64,000 nucleotides of DNA from Brevibacterium siliguriense (GTDB lineage Bacteria; Actinomycetota; Actinomycetes; Actinomycetales; Brevibacteriaceae). The notes under the pieces were generated by a model that did no database searches, had not been told where the DNA came from, and saw nothing but the letters and a program-made list of their open reading frames with translations. The position numbers and the translations under genes were made by a program. Location: assembly GCF_900105315.1 (NCBI RefSeq), contig NZ_LT629766.1, forward strand, positions 930,001 to 994,000, written 5' to 3'. This document shows positions 1 to 8,132 of the stretch, piece after piece. Each line of letters begins with the position of its first letter. The stretch's first letter is position 1.

Positions 1-674
1 TCGGACAGGACGGCGTTGGCGTCGGCGGCGTCGAGACGCTGCGCGGCCGCACCGTCGAGCTTGAGATTCGCGCTGCCGAGGCCATCGGCCTGACGCTGAG
101 CGACTCGGGTCAGACCCTCGGCATCGGCGGCGACGAGGTACAGTCCCAGTTCGCCGTTCTGCGTGGCAGTGACGACGAAGTGGTCGGCGACGTCTCCGCC
201 GAGCACATTGTTCTTCTCGCCGGTGAGCGTGAAGCTGCCGTCGGCACCGGAGACCTGAGTCTGCGGAGCGTCGACGGCGTAACGCAGGCCCGGCTCGAGA
301 GCCGCGAGAGCGAGAAAGGTCTGTCCCTCCGCCACACCGGGCAGGATGGCCTGCTTCTGCTCCTCGCTGCCGCCGAGCAGAACGGCGTTGGCGCCGAGGA
401 CTGCGGTTGCCAGGAACGGTTCGAGCACGAGCGAGCGACCGAACGCCTCGGCGACCACGGCCACCTCATTGAAAGTCATGTCCGCTCCGCCGTAGGACTC
501 GGGAATCGCGAGACCGAGCAAGCCCATCTCGGCGAAGGCCTGCCACTTCTCGCGGGAGATGCCCTCTTCGCTGCGAAGGATCTCTTCGCGCTGGGCGATG
601 TCGTACTCGGTGCGCAGGTACTTGTTCAGTGTGCTGGCGAGTTCTTGCTGAATGTCGTTGAGTTCAAGATCCAT
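1..674 (-). CDS. acyl-CoA dehydrogenase, C-terminus beyond window edge
   Basis: The gene begins at ATG 674 on the minus strand after an AAGGACAACA ribosome site, and its frame stays open to base 1, so only the first ~224 residues are visible. The N-terminus (MDLELNDIQQELAST, then GLLGLAIPESYGG) is the typical alpha-helical start of a flavin acyl-CoA dehydrogenase. It lies 38 bp downstream of another acyl-CoA dehydrogenase in the same direction. That tandem arrangement is typical of heteromeric PimC/PimD-like enzymes, which oxidise CoA thioesters to 2-enoyl-CoA. The family call is secure; the substrate is unknown. Confidence 0.85.
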   Translation of the reverse strand, partial: MDLELNDIQQELASTLNKYLRTEYDIAQREEILRSEEGISREKWQAFAEMGLLGLAIPESYGGADMTFNEVAVVAEAFGRSLVLEPFLATAVLGANAVLLGGSEEQKQAILPGVAEGQTFLALAALEPGLRYAVDAPQTQVSGADGSFTLTGEKNNVLGGDVADHFVVTATQNGELGLYLVAADAEGLTRVAQRQADGLGSANLKLDGAAAQRLDAADANAVLS

Positions 675-712
675 TGTTGTCCTTCTTGGGAGATCGTATG
701 AGCGTCGGTATC

Positions 713-1906
713 TCAGAGACCGAGCAGCGCTTTCGAGATGATTCCGCGCTGCACCTCGGACGAACCGCCGTAGATGGTGACCTTGCGGGTGTTGAAATAG
801 CCGGGCAGTGCGTCGATGGCACCATTGGGCAGGTCGGACAGGCCCTGGCCCTGCACGCGGTCGGAGACGAAATCGAGACCCTGCGGACCGAGCACGTCGA
901 CGAGGAGTTCGGAGATGTCCTCCTGCAGCTGGGAGCCCTTGAGTTTGAGCACCGACGAGCGCGGATCCGGCTTGTCGGATCCCGAGGCCTGGGTGGAGAG
1001 GATCCTCAGCTGGGTCATCTCGAGGGCGGTGAGTTCGGCTTCGATCTTCGTCAGGCGTGCGGAGAACAGCGGATCGTCGAGCAGGGTGCCGCGAGCGGTC
1101 TTCGTCACCGCGGCATAGGCCTTGGCACGGGCGAGGTTGACCTTCGAGCCGCCGATGCGGGCGATTCCGGTGCGCTCGTTGCCGAGGAGGAACTTCGCAT
1201 AGGTCCAGCCCTTGTTCTCCTCGCCGACGAGGTTCTCAACGGGCACCTCGACATTGTCGAAGAAGACTTCGTTGACCTCGTGGCCGCCGTCGATGAGCTG
1301 GATCGGACGGACGGTGACGCCGGGCGTCTTCATGTCGATGAGCAGGAAGGAGATGCCGGCCTGCTTCTTCACATCCGGATCGGTGCGCACGAGGTTGAAG
1401 ATCCAGTCCCCGTACTGACCCAGGGTCGTCCAGGTCTTCTGACCGTTGACGATGTACTTATCGCCCTGGCGCACTGCGGTCGTCTTGAGCGAGGCGAGGT
1501 CCGAACCGGCGTTGGGCTCGGAGAATCCCTGCGACCACCAGATGTCGATGTTCGCGGTGGCGGGCAGGAAGCGTTCCTTGATCTCCTGCGAGCCGAAGGT
1601 GGCGATGACGGGTCCGACCATGGAGACGTTGAACGGCAGCGGCTGCGGAACGCAGGCCAGCTGCATCTCTTCGAGCCAGATGTGACGCTGCACGGGAGTC
1701 CAGTCCTGGCCGCCCCATTCGACCGGCCAGTTCGGCACGGCGTAGCCGTGCTGGTTGAGGATGCGCTGCGAGGTGACCATGTCTTCCTTGCTCAGCTCCT
1801 GGCCGGTGGCGACCTTGAAGCGGAGTTCCTCAGGGATCTCCGTGCGGTAGAACTGACGCATCTGCTGCGCGAACTCGCGCTCTTCTGCATTCAGTAGGGT
1901 GTCCAT
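713..1906 (-). CDS. acyl-CoA dehydrogenase (PimC-like large subunit type)
   Basis: This 397-residue flavoprotein would oxidise an acyl-CoA to the 2-enoyl-CoA. The full family pattern is visible: an N-terminal helical domain, a beta domain with QGFSEPNAGSDLASLKT and NGQKTWTT, and the C-terminal YGGSSEVQRGIISKALLGL that closes the FAD site. The start ATG has an AAGGAG site 4 nt upstream. It is the first gene of a two-gene minus-strand unit with the truncated dehydrogenase below it and is probably the partner subunit. The nearest relatives by pattern are the pimeloyl-CoA dehydrogenase large-subunit group, but the substrate is inferred only from that resemblance. Confidence 0.9.
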   Translation of the reverse strand: MDTLLNAEEREFAQQMRQFYRTEIPEELRFKVATGQELSKEDMVTSQRILNQHGYAVPNWPVEWGGQDWTPVQRHIWLEEMQLACVPQPLPFNVSMVGPVIATFGSQEIKERFLPATANIDIWWSQGFSEPNAGSDLASLKTTAVRQGDKYIVNGQKTWTTLGQYGDWIFNLVRTDPDVKKQAGISFLLIDMKTPGVTVRPIQLIDGGHEVNEVFFDNVEVPVENLVGEENKGWTYAKFLLGNERTGIARIGGSKVNLARAKAYAAVTKTARGTLLDDPLFSARLTKIEAELTALEMTQLRILSTQASGSDKPDPRSSVLKLKGSQLQEDISELLVDVLGPQGLDFVSDRVQGQGLSDLPNGAIDALPGYFNTRKVTIYGGSSEVQRGIISKALLGL

Positions 1907-2136
1907 GCGAACTCCTTATAGATCGTTCAGTAACTTTCCTCCTATGGTACGGTCCGGTGTTCGGGCCCACAAGTGGGCGGCTGGAACGGAAGCGCCGGCG
2001 AGTTCGATCAACATCGGAGGGTCTGAAGCCGGAAAGACGGCACCGATCGGTGCGGCGCTGTCGCGTCTCCACCCGAGGATCGGCACGGTCAGGCTGTCTC
2101 GCCTGACCATGCGGTCTGGCCATCCTCGCCCTTCCC
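1907..2136. other. intergenic region upstream of acyl-CoA dehydrogenases
   Basis: This 230-bp gap lies between the exporter permease and the dehydrogenases, both on the minus strand. It holds a GCCCAC-AA-GTGGGC hairpin at 1965-1978 and the perfect 14-bp palindrome GCACCGATCGGTGC at 2040-2053, a plausible operator. A half-site GATCGTTCAGTAAC at 1921 resembles TetR-type fatty-acid regulator sites. No gene is seen. Confidence 0.4.
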
Positions 2137-3873
2137 TCACGCCGTGACGAGGTCCCGCCTCCGGAATCCGACCATCCCCGCCCCGACGAGAACCGCAGTG
2201 ATCCCGACGAACCACGCGACCGCCTCGGCGGAGAGATCCTGGGCCGGGTATTGGCCGATATGGGTGAACAGGGACAGATCGAGGACAACGTCGTCGAGCT
2301 GCATCAGCCCGCCGAAGAGGGCGAGCACCGCCGAGGCGCCGAAGACGATCCAGCTCAGGCTCATCAGCCGCGGGACGAAGCCGTAGAGCAGGTAGGCGAA
2401 CCCGAGCAGCGCCCAGATCGACGGCGTCTGAGCGAGGTGGCCGACCAGGGTCGGCCACAGCAGAGACCAGTCGTCCATCGACATGGCGGCTCCCACACCT
2501 TCACCGAGGCCGGCCATGGCCATCAGCCAACCGGCTCCAAGCAGTGTCACGGCTGCCCAGGAGCCCAGCCACCCGCCGCGCGAGACCGCTGTCGCGAGCA
2601 CCGGCTCGGTGTGGAATGACGCTTCTTCGGACCGCACCCCACCCGCGGCGATGACTGCATAGGCGGCAACGATGATGGCGAAGTACAGAGCCATATAGCC
2701 GAGATAGCCGTCGACGATTCCGGACCGACCGCCCATGATCGACAGGATCTCCGGCGGCATCCCCGCCGCTCCTTCGTCCATGGGCCCGGTGAACGATCCG
2801 AACACCACGCCCATGACCAACATGCTCATCGACCACCAGATCAGGTTCGAGGCCTGCAGGCGCAGGGCCAGACCCAGCGGCGTCGACAGCAGCGGTCCCG
2901 CCTGCGACCGGCCCAGCCGTTCGGCGACGATCCCGGCACCCAGATCACGACGAGACTGCAGCATCGCGGCCGCGACGACGAGGGCCATGAAAAGACCGAC
3001 CGAATACAGCAGCGGCCACCAGCGGTCGAGGGTGAACGGCGCCGTCTGCTGCGCCCACCCCAAGGGCGAGAGCCACGACAGCCAATCGAGCGAACCACCG
3101 GAGACGTGCGACATATCGCCGATCCCGCGGAGGACGAAGCTGAGTGCGAGCACCGCTCCGGCCATCGACGAGGCGGCCCTGGCGAACGCGCTCAGCTGCA
3201 CCGTGACCGCGGTGACCGCAGCGAAGACACAGCCCACCGCCCCGATTCCGACCGTGAACAGCACCGTCGCCGACCACGAGTCCGGTTCGGCCTGAGATAA
3301 CCCGAACGCCGCCGCCATGCCCGCGCTGAGCAGAAGATTCATGAACACCGTGAGCACCAGGGCGGCAACGAGCTGAGTATGCCGACCTGTGACCCCGGCA
3401 CGGACGAGTTCGGCCCGCCCAGTCTGCTCCTCGGTGCGAGTGTGACGGGAGACAGTGAGGATCGACATCAGGGCCGCCCCGATCATGAGGAACACCCCGT
3501 ACATGCCGACGATGAAACGTGGGATCGTCACCTGGTCGAGTCCGTAGCCCGGCCCCGTGATGAGCGCCATCACCGGATTCTTCGCGAACGCAGTCATCGC
3601 CTGCAGTGAATCCGAGTCCATGACCACGGCGATCGCATTCGCGAAGTACGCGGTGAGCGCGGAGAGCGCAAGCACCCAGATCGGCAGCCACAGCCGGTCC
3701 CGCCGGAGCATGAACCTCAGCAGATGGCCCAGCCCCGCCAGGGTTCCGCCGCCGAGGCGGCCGTGCCGTTCCCGTTCATGTGCACCGCGATGGTGCCCGG
3801 GCTGCGGTGAGACGGGGGCGCCGCCGTGAACGAGGCGATCCCCGCCGTCCGTGTGTGCGGCCAGCAGATTCAT
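2137..3873 (-). CDS. ABC-2 type exporter permease (antibiotic/drug export type)
   Basis: This 578-residue membrane protein has about 12 hydrophobic segments in two similar halves, as in the actinobacterial exporters annotated as polyketide-antibiotic ABC permeases (TnrB-like). Its ATG at 3873 overlaps the stop of the ATPase gene as ATGA, so translation is probably coupled. AAGGAGGAGT lies just upstream. The reading frame continues upstream over the ATPase gene, but that part is Arg/Pro/Gly-rich shadow and was not used. With the ATPase it should form an efflux pump controlled by the TetR gene above. Substrate unknown. Confidence 0.85.
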   Translation of the reverse strand: MNLLAAHTDGGDRLVHGGAPVSPQPGHHRGAHERERHGRLGGGTLAGLGHLLRFMLRRDRLWLPIWVLALSALTAYFANAIAVVMDSDSLQAMTAFAKNPVMALITGPGYGLDQVTIPRFIVGMYGVFLMIGAALMSILTVSRHTRTEEQTGRAELVRAGVTGRHTQLVAALVLTVFMNLLLSAGMAAAFGLSQAEPDSWSATVLFTVGIGAVGCVFAAVTAVTVQLSAFARAASSMAGAVLALSFVLRGIGDMSHVSGGSLDWLSWLSPLGWAQQTAPFTLDRWWPLLYSVGLFMALVVAAAMLQSRRDLGAGIVAERLGRSQAGPLLSTPLGLALRLQASNLIWWSMSMLVMGVVFGSFTGPMDEGAAGMPPEILSIMGGRSGIVDGYLGYMALYFAIIVAAYAVIAAGGVRSEEASFHTEPVLATAVSRGGWLGSWAAVTLLGAGWLMAMAGLGEGVGAAMSMDDWSLLWPTLVGHLAQTPSIWALLGFAYLLYGFVPRLMSLSWIVFGASAVLALFGGLMQLDDVVLDLSLFTHIGQYPAQDLSAEAVAWFVGITAVLVGAGMVGFRRRDLVTA

Positions 3874-4808
3874 GACTCCTCCTTGCCGTAGTGACGCAGC
3901 AGCAGCTGTTCGAGCGTCGGCGGGGTCGCGGTGAGCGATTCGACATCGTGTTCGCCGAGCGCCCGCATGATCCGGGGCAGCTGCGCCGTATCGGCGCTGA
4001 AGTGCAGCCGTGATCCTTCGCGCACGAGGTCGTGGACACCGGTCATCTCTGCCAGGGCGGGCACATCGTGTTCGAGTCCGACGGTGATCGTCGTCCGCGA
4101 CAGGTGTCGCAGCTCCGACAGAGTTCCCGTCTCGACGATGCGACCGGAGCGGATGATCGACACCCGATCGGCCAGAGCCTCGACCTGGGCGAGGATGTGG
4201 CTGGAGAGCAGCACCGTGCGACCGGCCTCCTTCGCCTCGCAGATGCAGTCCTGGAACACCGCTTCCATGAGCGGGTCGAGCCCCGCCGTCGGCTCGTCGA
4301 GGAGCAGCAGTTCGACGTCCGAGGCCAGTGCGGAGATGAGGGCAACCTTCTGCCGGTTGCCCTTCGAATAGGTCCGGCCCTTCTTCCGAGGGTCGAGGTC
4401 GAAGCGCTCGATGAGCTCGTCGCGGCGGCTTCTGTCGACCCCTCCGCGCAGCCGGGCGAACAGGTCGATCGCCTCCCCGCCGGTCAGCCCCGGCCACAGT
4501 TCCACATCGCCGGGAACATAGGCCAGTCGCCGGTGCAGGGCAACCGCCTCCGACCAGGGATCCTCGCCGAGGAGGCGCACCGTACCGGAGTTGTGCCGCA
4601 GGATTCCGAGCAGGATTCGGATCGTCGTCGACTTGCCGGCGCCGTTGGGGCCGAGGAAGCCGTGGACCTCGCCGCGGGCGACCTCGAGGTCGAGGCCGTC
4701 GAGTGCGTGGACGCGTCCATAGGTTTTCACGACCTCTCGTATCGAGATCGCCGCCGAGGCGGAGGCTCCGCCGTCGTCGGTGCGGCGGGCGCTGGTCAAT
4801 GTGCTCAT
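3870..4808 (-). CDS. ABC exporter ATP-binding protein
   Basis: This 312-residue ABC ATPase energises the permease encoded immediately downstream. It has Walker [10 protein letters not shown] near residues 54-62, signature-like YSKGNRQK, Walker [13 protein letters not shown] and the H-loop SSHIL. The C-terminal ~80 residues are the extension found in drug-export ATPases of the DrrA/CcmA group. Its ATG lies 4 bp inside the TetR gene end, so TetR, ATPase and permease form one translationally linked operon. Confidence 0.92.
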   Translation of the reverse strand: MSTLTSARRTDDGGASASAAISIREVVKTYGRVHALDGLDLEVARGEVHGFLGPNGAGKSTTIRILLGILRHNSGTVRLLGEDPWSEAVALHRRLAYVPGDVELWPGLTGGEAIDLFARLRGGVDRSRRDELIERFDLDPRKKGRTYSKGNRQKVALISALASDVELLLLDEPTAGLDPLMEAVFQDCICEAKEAGRTVLLSSHILAQVEALADRVSIIRSGRIVETGTLSELRHLSRTTITVGLEHDVPALAEMTGVHDLVREGSRLHFSADTAQLPRIMRALGEHDVESLTATPPTLEQLLLRHYGKEES

Positions 4809-5449
4809 GGTTCCTCATCTCCTAGTTGAGAGTCTTCGGGGACGGACTCGAGGGCACCGTGCAGGTAGAGGTCGAGCAGATGCGGGGCGAGTCGGGTCAT
4901 CATGCCGGTGGTGTCTTCGGTGCCGAGAACCGAATGCAGGCGGTGTTCGAGGATGGAGGGGGCCAGAGCCATGACCGCGATGGTCGCCGCCTGCCCGCGA
5001 GGGTCCTCGCTCTGTCGGAAGGTGTATCCGGCGAAGCCGTCGGTGATATAGGTCTCGACGAGGTCGACGTAGTGGTCGAAGTACCGCTGACCGTGCTCAC
5101 TCGGGTCGAGCAGGGACTTGACCAGGTAGTCGACAGCGGTGGACATCTCAGGATCGTCGAACATCATCTGCACGGCCATGGCGGCGTAGCCGGCGTTCTT
5201 CGCCTTCGACTCGGCGATCCGTTCGAACACGTGCTCGTCGCAGGCGCTGCGCAGTCCGTCCTTCGACCCGAAATGGTGGATGACCAATCCGGGGGAGACC
5301 TCGGCTGCAGCGGCGATGCCGCGGACCGTCGTCTTCGTGAACCCGTGGTGGGCGAACTCGGCGACGGCGGCAGAGAGGATCTTCTCCGCCGTCTCGGGCG
5401 AGGAGTTCGGAGAGCGGCGGGAGTCGGAATCCGGATCACTTGAACGCAT
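4805..5449 (-). CDS. TetR-family repressor of the ABC exporter
   Basis: The protein has 214 residues from ATG 5449. An N-terminal TetR helix-turn-helix is visible ([37 protein letters not shown]) followed by a helical ligand domain. An upstream TTG start at 5473 was rejected because it lies inside the operator. The gene starts the exporter operon, and a 34-bp near-perfect palindrome covers its -10 box and start codon, so autorepression released by an exporter substrate is the likely logic. A -10 box ends 7 nt before the ATG and there is no Shine-Dalgarno sequence, which predicts a leaderless message. Confidence 0.9.
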   Translation of the reverse strand: MRSSDPDSDSRRSPNSSPETAEKILSAAVAEFAHHGFTKTTVRGIAAAAEVSPGLVIHHFGSKDGLRSACDEHVFERIAESKAKNAGYAAMAVQMMFDDPEMSTAVDYLVKSLLDPSEHGQRYFDHYVDLVETYITDGFAGYTFRQSEDPRGQAATIAVMALAPSILEHRLHSVLGTEDTTGMMTRLAPHLLDLYLHGALESVPEDSQLGDEEP

Positions 5450-5473
5450 GTTTAATATTAAACACGCGTTCAA
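5440..5473. promoter_or_regulatory. 34-bp TetR operator palindrome
   Basis: Arms TTGAACGCATGTTTAAT and ATTAAACACGCGTTCAA match at 16 of 17 positions with no spacer. The site covers the tetR -10 box, part of the -35/-10 spacer and the start codon, so bound repressor would block its own promoter. The size fits two TetR dimers or one dimer on a long site. Confidence 0.8.
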
Positions 5474-5486
5474 TCACAGGTGTCAA
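5457..5486 (-). promoter_or_regulatory. promoter of tetR-ABC exporter operon
   Basis: On the minus strand TTGACA (5481-5486) and TTTAAT (5457-5462) are separated by 18 bp. The -10 box ends 7 nt before the ATG at 5449, placing transcription start at or next to the A of the start codon. Confidence 0.75.
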
Positions 5487-5547
5487 TGGCTCGGATGCAG
5501 AAAGTTCTGACGCCTTTGTTCCGGGCGAAGAAGTTCCCTCGCCTCTA

Positions 5548-5575
5548 TTTACATACAACCAATCGGTTGTATGAT
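5548..5575 (+). promoter_or_regulatory. promoter and operator of arsR
   Basis: TTTACA (5548-5553) and TATGAT (5570-5575) are spaced 16 bp. The dyad ATACAACCAATCGGTTGTAT (5553-5572, 9 of 10 pairs) fills the space between the boxes, the expected place for an ArsR-type autorepressor. The -10 ends 6 nt before the ATG, so the transcript should be leaderless. Confidence 0.75.
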
Positions 5576-5581
5576 ATTCGC

Positions 5582-5923
5582 ATGAAAGGACTTCTCGATG
5601 ACGAGGCGGATGCGCTCTTCCAGGCATTGGCCGACCGCACCCGGCGCGATATCGTGCGCCGAGTCGCAGGGGAGGGACTTTCCGTGTCCGATCTGGCCGC
5701 CGGCTACGACATGAGCTTCGCCGCAGTGCAGAAGCACGTCGCGGTCCTCGAACGTGCAGGACTGGTGACGAAGCGCCGAGTCGGCAAGCGGCAGATCGCT
5801 CACGCAGAGGTGGGTTCGCTTCGCACCATCAGGAGCATGCTCGCCGAGCTCGAAGACCAGTGGGTCGAACGAGTGCAGAGAATCGACGACCTTCTGGCCG
5901 GGGACCAACAGGCCGGGTCGTGA
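5582..5923 (+). CDS. ArsR-family winged-helix repressor
   Basis: The protein has 113 residues from ATG 5582. The ArsR fold is clear: FQALADRTRRDIVRR, then VSDLAAGYDMSFAAVQKHVAVLERAGLV as the recognition helices, then the wing TKRRVGKRQIAHAE. No metal-binding Cys cluster is present, so this is the non-metal type that commonly pairs with SRPBCC proteins. The longer frame from 5480 was rejected because it would include the promoter. It likely represses itself and the SRPBCC gene 31 bp downstream. Confidence 0.9.
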   Translation: MKGLLDDEADALFQALADRTRRDIVRRVAGEGLSVSDLAAGYDMSFAAVQKHVAVLERAGLVTKRRVGKRQIAHAEVGSLRTIRSMLAELEDQWVERVQRIDDLLAGDQQAGS

Positions 5924-5954
5924 GGCAAACCACCACAGCGCTTAAGGAGCAGCC

Positions 5955-6443
5955 ATGCCTGTCACCGACACAATGCAAAACGAAGAGACACTGACGCTGA
6001 CGATCGTCGCCGAATTCGCGGCGCCGGTCGAGCGGGTGTGGGAGGTCTACGCCGACCCCCGCCAGCTCGAGCAGATCTGGGGTCCTCCGACGTACCCTGC
6101 CACGGTCGTCGACCATGCGCTCGAACCCGGCGGCAGAGTCACGTACTTCATGACGAGTCCGGAGTGGGAGAAGTTCTGCGGACTGTGGGAGCTGACCTCA
6201 GTCGATCGTCCGAAGCGACTGGAGTTCCGCGACTACTTCGCCGATGAGGACTTCACCGTCGTCGATTCGATGCCCGGAAGCAGCTGCATCTACAGCTTCG
6301 AAGCGATCGAGACCGGCACCCGTGCCACCTACGAATCGGTCTTCGACTCGGTCGAAGGACTGCGCACCGTGCTGGAGATGGGTGTCATCGAAGGCTCGAC
6401 CGGCGCGATCAACCAGATCGACGACCTGCTGGCCCGCGGCTGA
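5955..6443 (+). CDS. SRPBCC (AHSA1-like) ligand-binding protein
   Basis: The protein has 162 residues and belongs to the START/Bet v 1-like fold of the AHSA1 group. The visible pattern is EFAAPVERVWEVYADPRQLEQIWGPP, GGRVTYFM, LEFRDYF and the C-terminal helix GAINQIDDLLA. AAGGAGCAGCC precedes the ATG. It is cotranscribed with the ArsR gene. Pairs of this type probably bind a small hydrophobic ligand, but no substrate has been settled for this group. A second ArsR/SRPBCC pair is present at 34171-35012. Confidence 0.88.
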   Translation: MPVTDTMQNEETLTLTIVAEFAAPVERVWEVYADPRQLEQIWGPPTYPATVVDHALEPGGRVTYFMTSPEWEKFCGLWELTSVDRPKRLEFRDYFADEDFTVVDSMPGSSCIYSFEAIETGTRATYESVFDSVEGLRTVLEMGVIEGSTGAINQIDDLLARG

Positions 6444-6478
6444 GCCGCGAACCGACCAGACCGGACTCGCAAAGGACG

Positions 6479-6539
6479 ATTCTGCGGGAGACTATTGTTG
6501 ATTCGCGCCGCTGAAATCAACATTCTTCTCCCGCAGAAT
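6479..6539. terminator. bidirectional terminator between convergent genes
   Basis: Two ~25-nt arms starting ATTCTGCGGGAGA and ending TCTCCCGCAGAAT match over nearly their whole length with three mismatches and an ~11-nt loop. The hairpin lies between the convergent SRPBCC and MFS genes and would end transcription from both sides. Confidence 0.75.
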
Positions 6540-6563
6540 GGCGCACGGCCGCCGGGGTCAGAT

Positions 6564-7898
6564 TCAGCCCTGCAGCCGGGCCTGCATGGAGCGCGCCGGG
6601 GCGTCGGGTCGGACGGGGATGATGAGAGCCAGGCCGATGGCCAGAACGATGAGGATGCCCAGCGTCCCCGCCCGCTGGAAGCCGAAGATCGTGATCGCCA
6701 GCGCGAACATGGCCGGACCGAGGAAGCTCACGGCCCGTCCCGTCGTGGCGTAGAGCCCGAAGTTCTCCCCGGCCGATTCCGGCGGGGTGATCCGTGCCAG
6801 GAACGACCGGCTCGATGCCTGAACCGGACCGACGCAGAAGCTCAGGATCAGGGCGCAGACCCAGAACACGGCCGCCTCGGCGCTGAAGAGGATCGGCAGC
6901 CCGCCTAAGATGATGACGATGAGGCCGGCGATGATGACGGGCTTCGGCCCGAGCCGATCATCGAACCATCCGGCGATCATCGCCCCGGCGCCCGCAGCGA
7001 CGTTCGCGGCCACACCGAGGATGATGATCTCCGAGGCGGAGAAGCCGTAGCTGCCGGCCGCGAGGACGCCCGCGAAGGAGAAGATCGCGGCGAGACCGTC
7101 CCGGAAGACCGCCGAGGCGATGAAGAACCGCAGCGTCTGATGCTCGGTCGACCACATCCGGATCAGGCGTCGGACGAGGCCCGCATAGTCGGAGAGGAAC
7201 GCCCGGATCGGATGCCCTCCCGAGGTGCCCTTGGCCTTCGCTCCCGGTGCCGAGAACAGGACGGGGAGCGCGAAGATCGCGAACCACACGGCGGACAGCA
7301 CCGCGACGATGCGGAACCGCAGCCCCTCCTCGTCGCTGGCGCCGAGGAAGCCGACCTCGGGTTGGATGACGAGGACGAGGAGGATGACGAGGAGGACCAG
7401 CCCACCGACGTAGCCCATGCCCCAGCCGAATCCGGAGACCTTGCCGACGTTGCCGGGGTCGGTGATGCGGACCATGATGCCGTTGTAGGACACCTCGGCG
7501 AATTCGAAGAAGACGCTGCCCACGGCCAGGAGAAGCAGGCCCAGCCACAGGTAGTCGGGGGAGTCGCGGACGAAGAAGAGTCCGAACATCGTGAGCACGA
7601 CGATCCCGGTGTGCACGCCCAGCCACAGGCGATGGCGTCCCCCGGCGTCGGCTCGCGTGCCGGCCGCCGGAGCGATGACGGCGATGACGAAACCGGCTGC
7701 GGCCATCGACCAGCCCAGAGCCGAGGAGCCGGCCTCCTCGGTCGCGGCGACGGACTTCGTCAGATATGGAGCGAAGACGAAGGTGATGATCACAGCGTTG
7801 AAGGACGCCGAACCCCAGTCCCACAGCGCCCAATTGAAGATGCGCAGGCGATTGCCCGAACCGGTGCTCGAACCGGGTGAAGTCAGCGTCGAGGCCAT
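6564..7898 (-). CDS. MFS transporter, UMF1/Atg22-like
   Basis: This 444-residue protein has about 12 membrane segments. The opening FNWALWDWGSASFNAVIITFVFAPYLT and the inner GFGWGMGYVGG are typical of the UMF1 (Atg22-like) branch of the major facilitator superfamily. The ATG at 7898 was chosen because TACAGT lies 6 nt upstream, predicting a leaderless transcript; the frame continues upstream without membrane or family-like sequence. Yeast Atg22 exports amino acids from the vacuole, and the substrate in bacteria is not known. Confidence 0.82.
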   Translation of the reverse strand: MASTLTSPGSSTGSGNRLRIFNWALWDWGSASFNAVIITFVFAPYLTKSVAATEEAGSSALGWSMAAAGFVIAVIAPAAGTRADAGGRHRLWLGVHTGIVVLTMFGLFFVRDSPDYLWLGLLLLAVGSVFFEFAEVSYNGIMVRITDPGNVGKVSGFGWGMGYVGGLVLLVILLVLVIQPEVGFLGASDEEGLRFRIVAVLSAVWFAIFALPVLFSAPGAKAKGTSGGHPIRAFLSDYAGLVRRLIRMWSTEHQTLRFFIASAVFRDGLAAIFSFAGVLAAGSYGFSASEIIILGVAANVAAGAGAMIAGWFDDRLGPKPVIIAGLIVIILGGLPILFSAEAAVFWVCALILSFCVGPVQASSRSFLARITPPESAGENFGLYATTGRAVSFLGPAMFALAITIFGFQRAGTLGILIVLAIGLALIIPVRPDAPARSMQARLQG

Positions 7899-7904
7899 GA
7901 GGCC

Positions 7905-7910
7905 ACTGTA
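7905..7910 (-). promoter_or_regulatory. -10 box of MFS gene (leaderless)
   Basis: TACAGT on the minus strand ends 6 nt before the ATG at 7898. No convincing -35 box and no Shine-Dalgarno sequence are seen. Confidence 0.45.
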
Positions 7911-8132
7911 CTGAATGCCGGGTCCGAAACGTGGGGTGAGCCGTGGGGCAATTCCCCGGTGTGGTCCGCTCTTCTCGCAAGTTGACTTTACTGTTGCTGT
8001 GCAGAGCGGATTCTCGGCGTGACCAGGGATATCGCCTCTGTCGCGAGGGTGCTGGCTGAAAGTTGCCTTGAAGGACACTGGGGAATGGGGCAGAGTGAAG
8101 CGGTAATCCAATCATCCGATAAGGAGGGCGAA

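Noticed and set aside
674..1897. Long plus-strand open frame across the acyl-CoA dehydrogenase gene
   Set aside because: It is antisense to a clear dehydrogenase and shows no family motifs; long antisense frames are normal at this GC content.
3874..4818. Extension of the exporter permease frame upstream to an 893-residue protein
   Set aside because: The extra part is Arg/Pro/Gly-rich, runs across the well-supported ATPase gene in another frame, and a coupled ATG with AAGGAGGAGT exists at 3873.
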